Below, one piece after another: positions 6,502 through 7,180 of a DNA stretch of 7,180 nucleotides. This DNA comes from a bacterium. Lineage in GTDB: Bacteria; Krumholzibacteriota; Krumholzibacteriia; LZORAL124-64-63. Location: contig JAUVBS010000101.1 of assembly GCA_030591105.1 (NCBI GenBank), forward strand, positions 1 through 7,180, in the 5' to 3' direction. Every line of letters begins with the position of its first letter. Within the stretch, counting starts at the first letter, position 1. The notes under the pieces were generated by a model that saw nothing but the letters and a program-made list of their open reading frames with translations, was not told the origin of the DNA and searched no databases. A program made the position numbers and the translations under genes.

Positions 6502-6566
6502 CCGGGAGCGATCCGGATCGGCGACGGTTCGACCAGCGGTTGCCGGCCAGTGAGACGGGATTGACG

Positions 6567-7180
6567 ATGAGCACCAGACGCGACTACTACGAAAGTCTCG
6601 GCATCGCCCGTGGGGCCACCGAGCGCGATATCAAGCTCGCTTATCGCAAGCTGGCCGTCGAGTACCACCCCGATCGGAACCCCGACGATCCCGAAGCACC
6701 CGAGAAATTCCGCGAGGCGACCGAGGCGTATACGGTACTCAAGGACACCGGCAAACGAGCCCAGTACGACCGGTTCGGCCACGCCGGAGTTGCCGGTGAG
6801 TTCGGCGCCGGAGGGTTCGGGGCCGGCGGTTTCGGTATCGATATGAACGAGGCGCTCGCGTCGTTTCTGAACAATTTTGGTGGCTTGGGCGATCTGTTCG
6901 GCGGGGTGAATGAGCGCGGCGGCTTCAGCGGTCGCGGCCGCAATCTACAACTCGGACTCGAGCTGACGTTGGGTGAAGCTGCGACCGGAACCAAGAAGCG
7001 GGTCGAAGTCCGCAAGCAGGTGCCGTGCAGTATGTGTGACGGGACCGGATTGGCGCCTGGTAGCCAACCGACCACCTGCGGCCAGTGCCGCGGTCACGGC
7101 CGGGTGCGGCAGGTCCGCCAGACGTTGCTCGGGCAGATGGTCACCGAGACCGCCTGCCCCGTCTGCAGCGGGCAAGGGAC
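6567..7180 (+). CDS. dnaJ: Chaperone protein DnaJ, 3' end outside the window
   Basis: DnaJ (Hsp40) delivers unfolded clients to DnaK and stimulates its ATPase. The frame is open from ATG 6567 to the window edge, giving 204 residues of an expected roughly 370-390. The J domain (about 5-70) has DYYESLGI, AYRKLAVEYHPDRNP with the essential HPD at 34-36, and QYDRFG. A Gly/Phe-rich region (71-122, with repeated GAGGFG) includes an EALASFLNNFGG segment. The zinc-finger domain then begins: CSMCDGTG (154-161), CGQCRGHG (171-178) and CPVCSGQG (197-204) are three of the four CxxCxGxG repeats of a class I DnaJ; the fourth and the C-terminal substrate domain lie beyond the window. An in-frame TTG at 6561 is possible, but GACGGGA (6554-6560) is 6 nt from ATG 6567, which gives a normal J-domain start. 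It follows grpE by 65 nt with no dnaK between. Confidence 0.96.
   Translation, partial: MSTRRDYYESLGIARGATERDIKLAYRKLAVEYHPDRNPDDPEAPEKFREATEAYTVLKDTGKRAQYDRFGHAGVAGEFGAGGFGAGGFGIDMNEALASFLNNFGGLGDLFGGVNERGGFSGRGRNLQLGLELTLGEAATGTKKRVEVRKQVPCSMCDGTGLAPGSQPTTCGQCRGHGRVRQVRQTLLGQMVTETACPVCSGQG

Noticed and set aside
6509..6520. Perfect 12-nt palindrome CGATCCGGATCG between grpE and dnaJ as an operator
   Set aside because: It does not match CIRCE or another heat-shock operator I know, is loopless, and such palindromes are easily found by chance in GC-rich sequence; conservation in relatives would be needed.

Overview
This is a compact, GC-rich, all-plus-strand bacterial gene cluster with short intergenic gaps. 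Layout: the 3' part of a DUF5683-type membrane protein (1-633), lepA/EF4 (657-2450), lepB/signal peptidase I (2500-3498), hemW (3500-4666), a 106-nt gap holding the only promoter candidate I can support, then hrcA (4773-5816), grpE (5839-6501) and the 5' part of dnaJ (6567 to the window end). No tRNA, rRNA, mobile element, CRISPR array or convincing intrinsic terminator is visible, and no gene-free stretch exceeds about 110 bases.

The organism is probably a GC-rich Gram-negative bacterium of, or near, the FCB assemblage (Gemmatimonadota, Eisenbacteria, Krumholzibacteriota or similar). Reasons: DUF5683 proteins are typical of that assemblage; the LepA wording (ITIKSHPI, a NNLYLALEHDL block, LLGCDADEI, ALIFDSVFDPY) resembles the Bacteroidetes/FCB form more than the E. 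coli form as I remember them; the DnaJ linker after the G/F region (EALASF..NFGG) is of a kind I associate with the same lineages; and the order lepA-lepB-hemW-hrcA-grpE-dnaJ fits. This placement is inference from memory, not a tree.

The first half joins a small multi-pass membrane protein with a back-translocating translation GTPase, the leader peptidase that trims exported proteins, and a haem-binding radical-SAM chaperone. The lepB stop and hemW start are separated by one base, so those two are very likely translationally coupled. The second half is a heat-shock unit: HrcA (repressor of chaperone genes), GrpE (nucleotide exchange factor for DnaK) and DnaJ (J-protein co-chaperone). dnaK itself is not between grpE and dnaJ, and no CIRCE operator (the usual HrcA site) is visible.

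I do not see a previously undescribed biological system here. The points worth a second look are modest: a 42-nt tandem repeat coding a 14-residue unit in the DUF5683 protein, a HemW with an altered GxPGQ loop, a large insertion in LepB, an HrcA with an altered recognition-helix residue and no CIRCE nearby, and a short hairpin covering the weak ribosome-binding site of hrcA.
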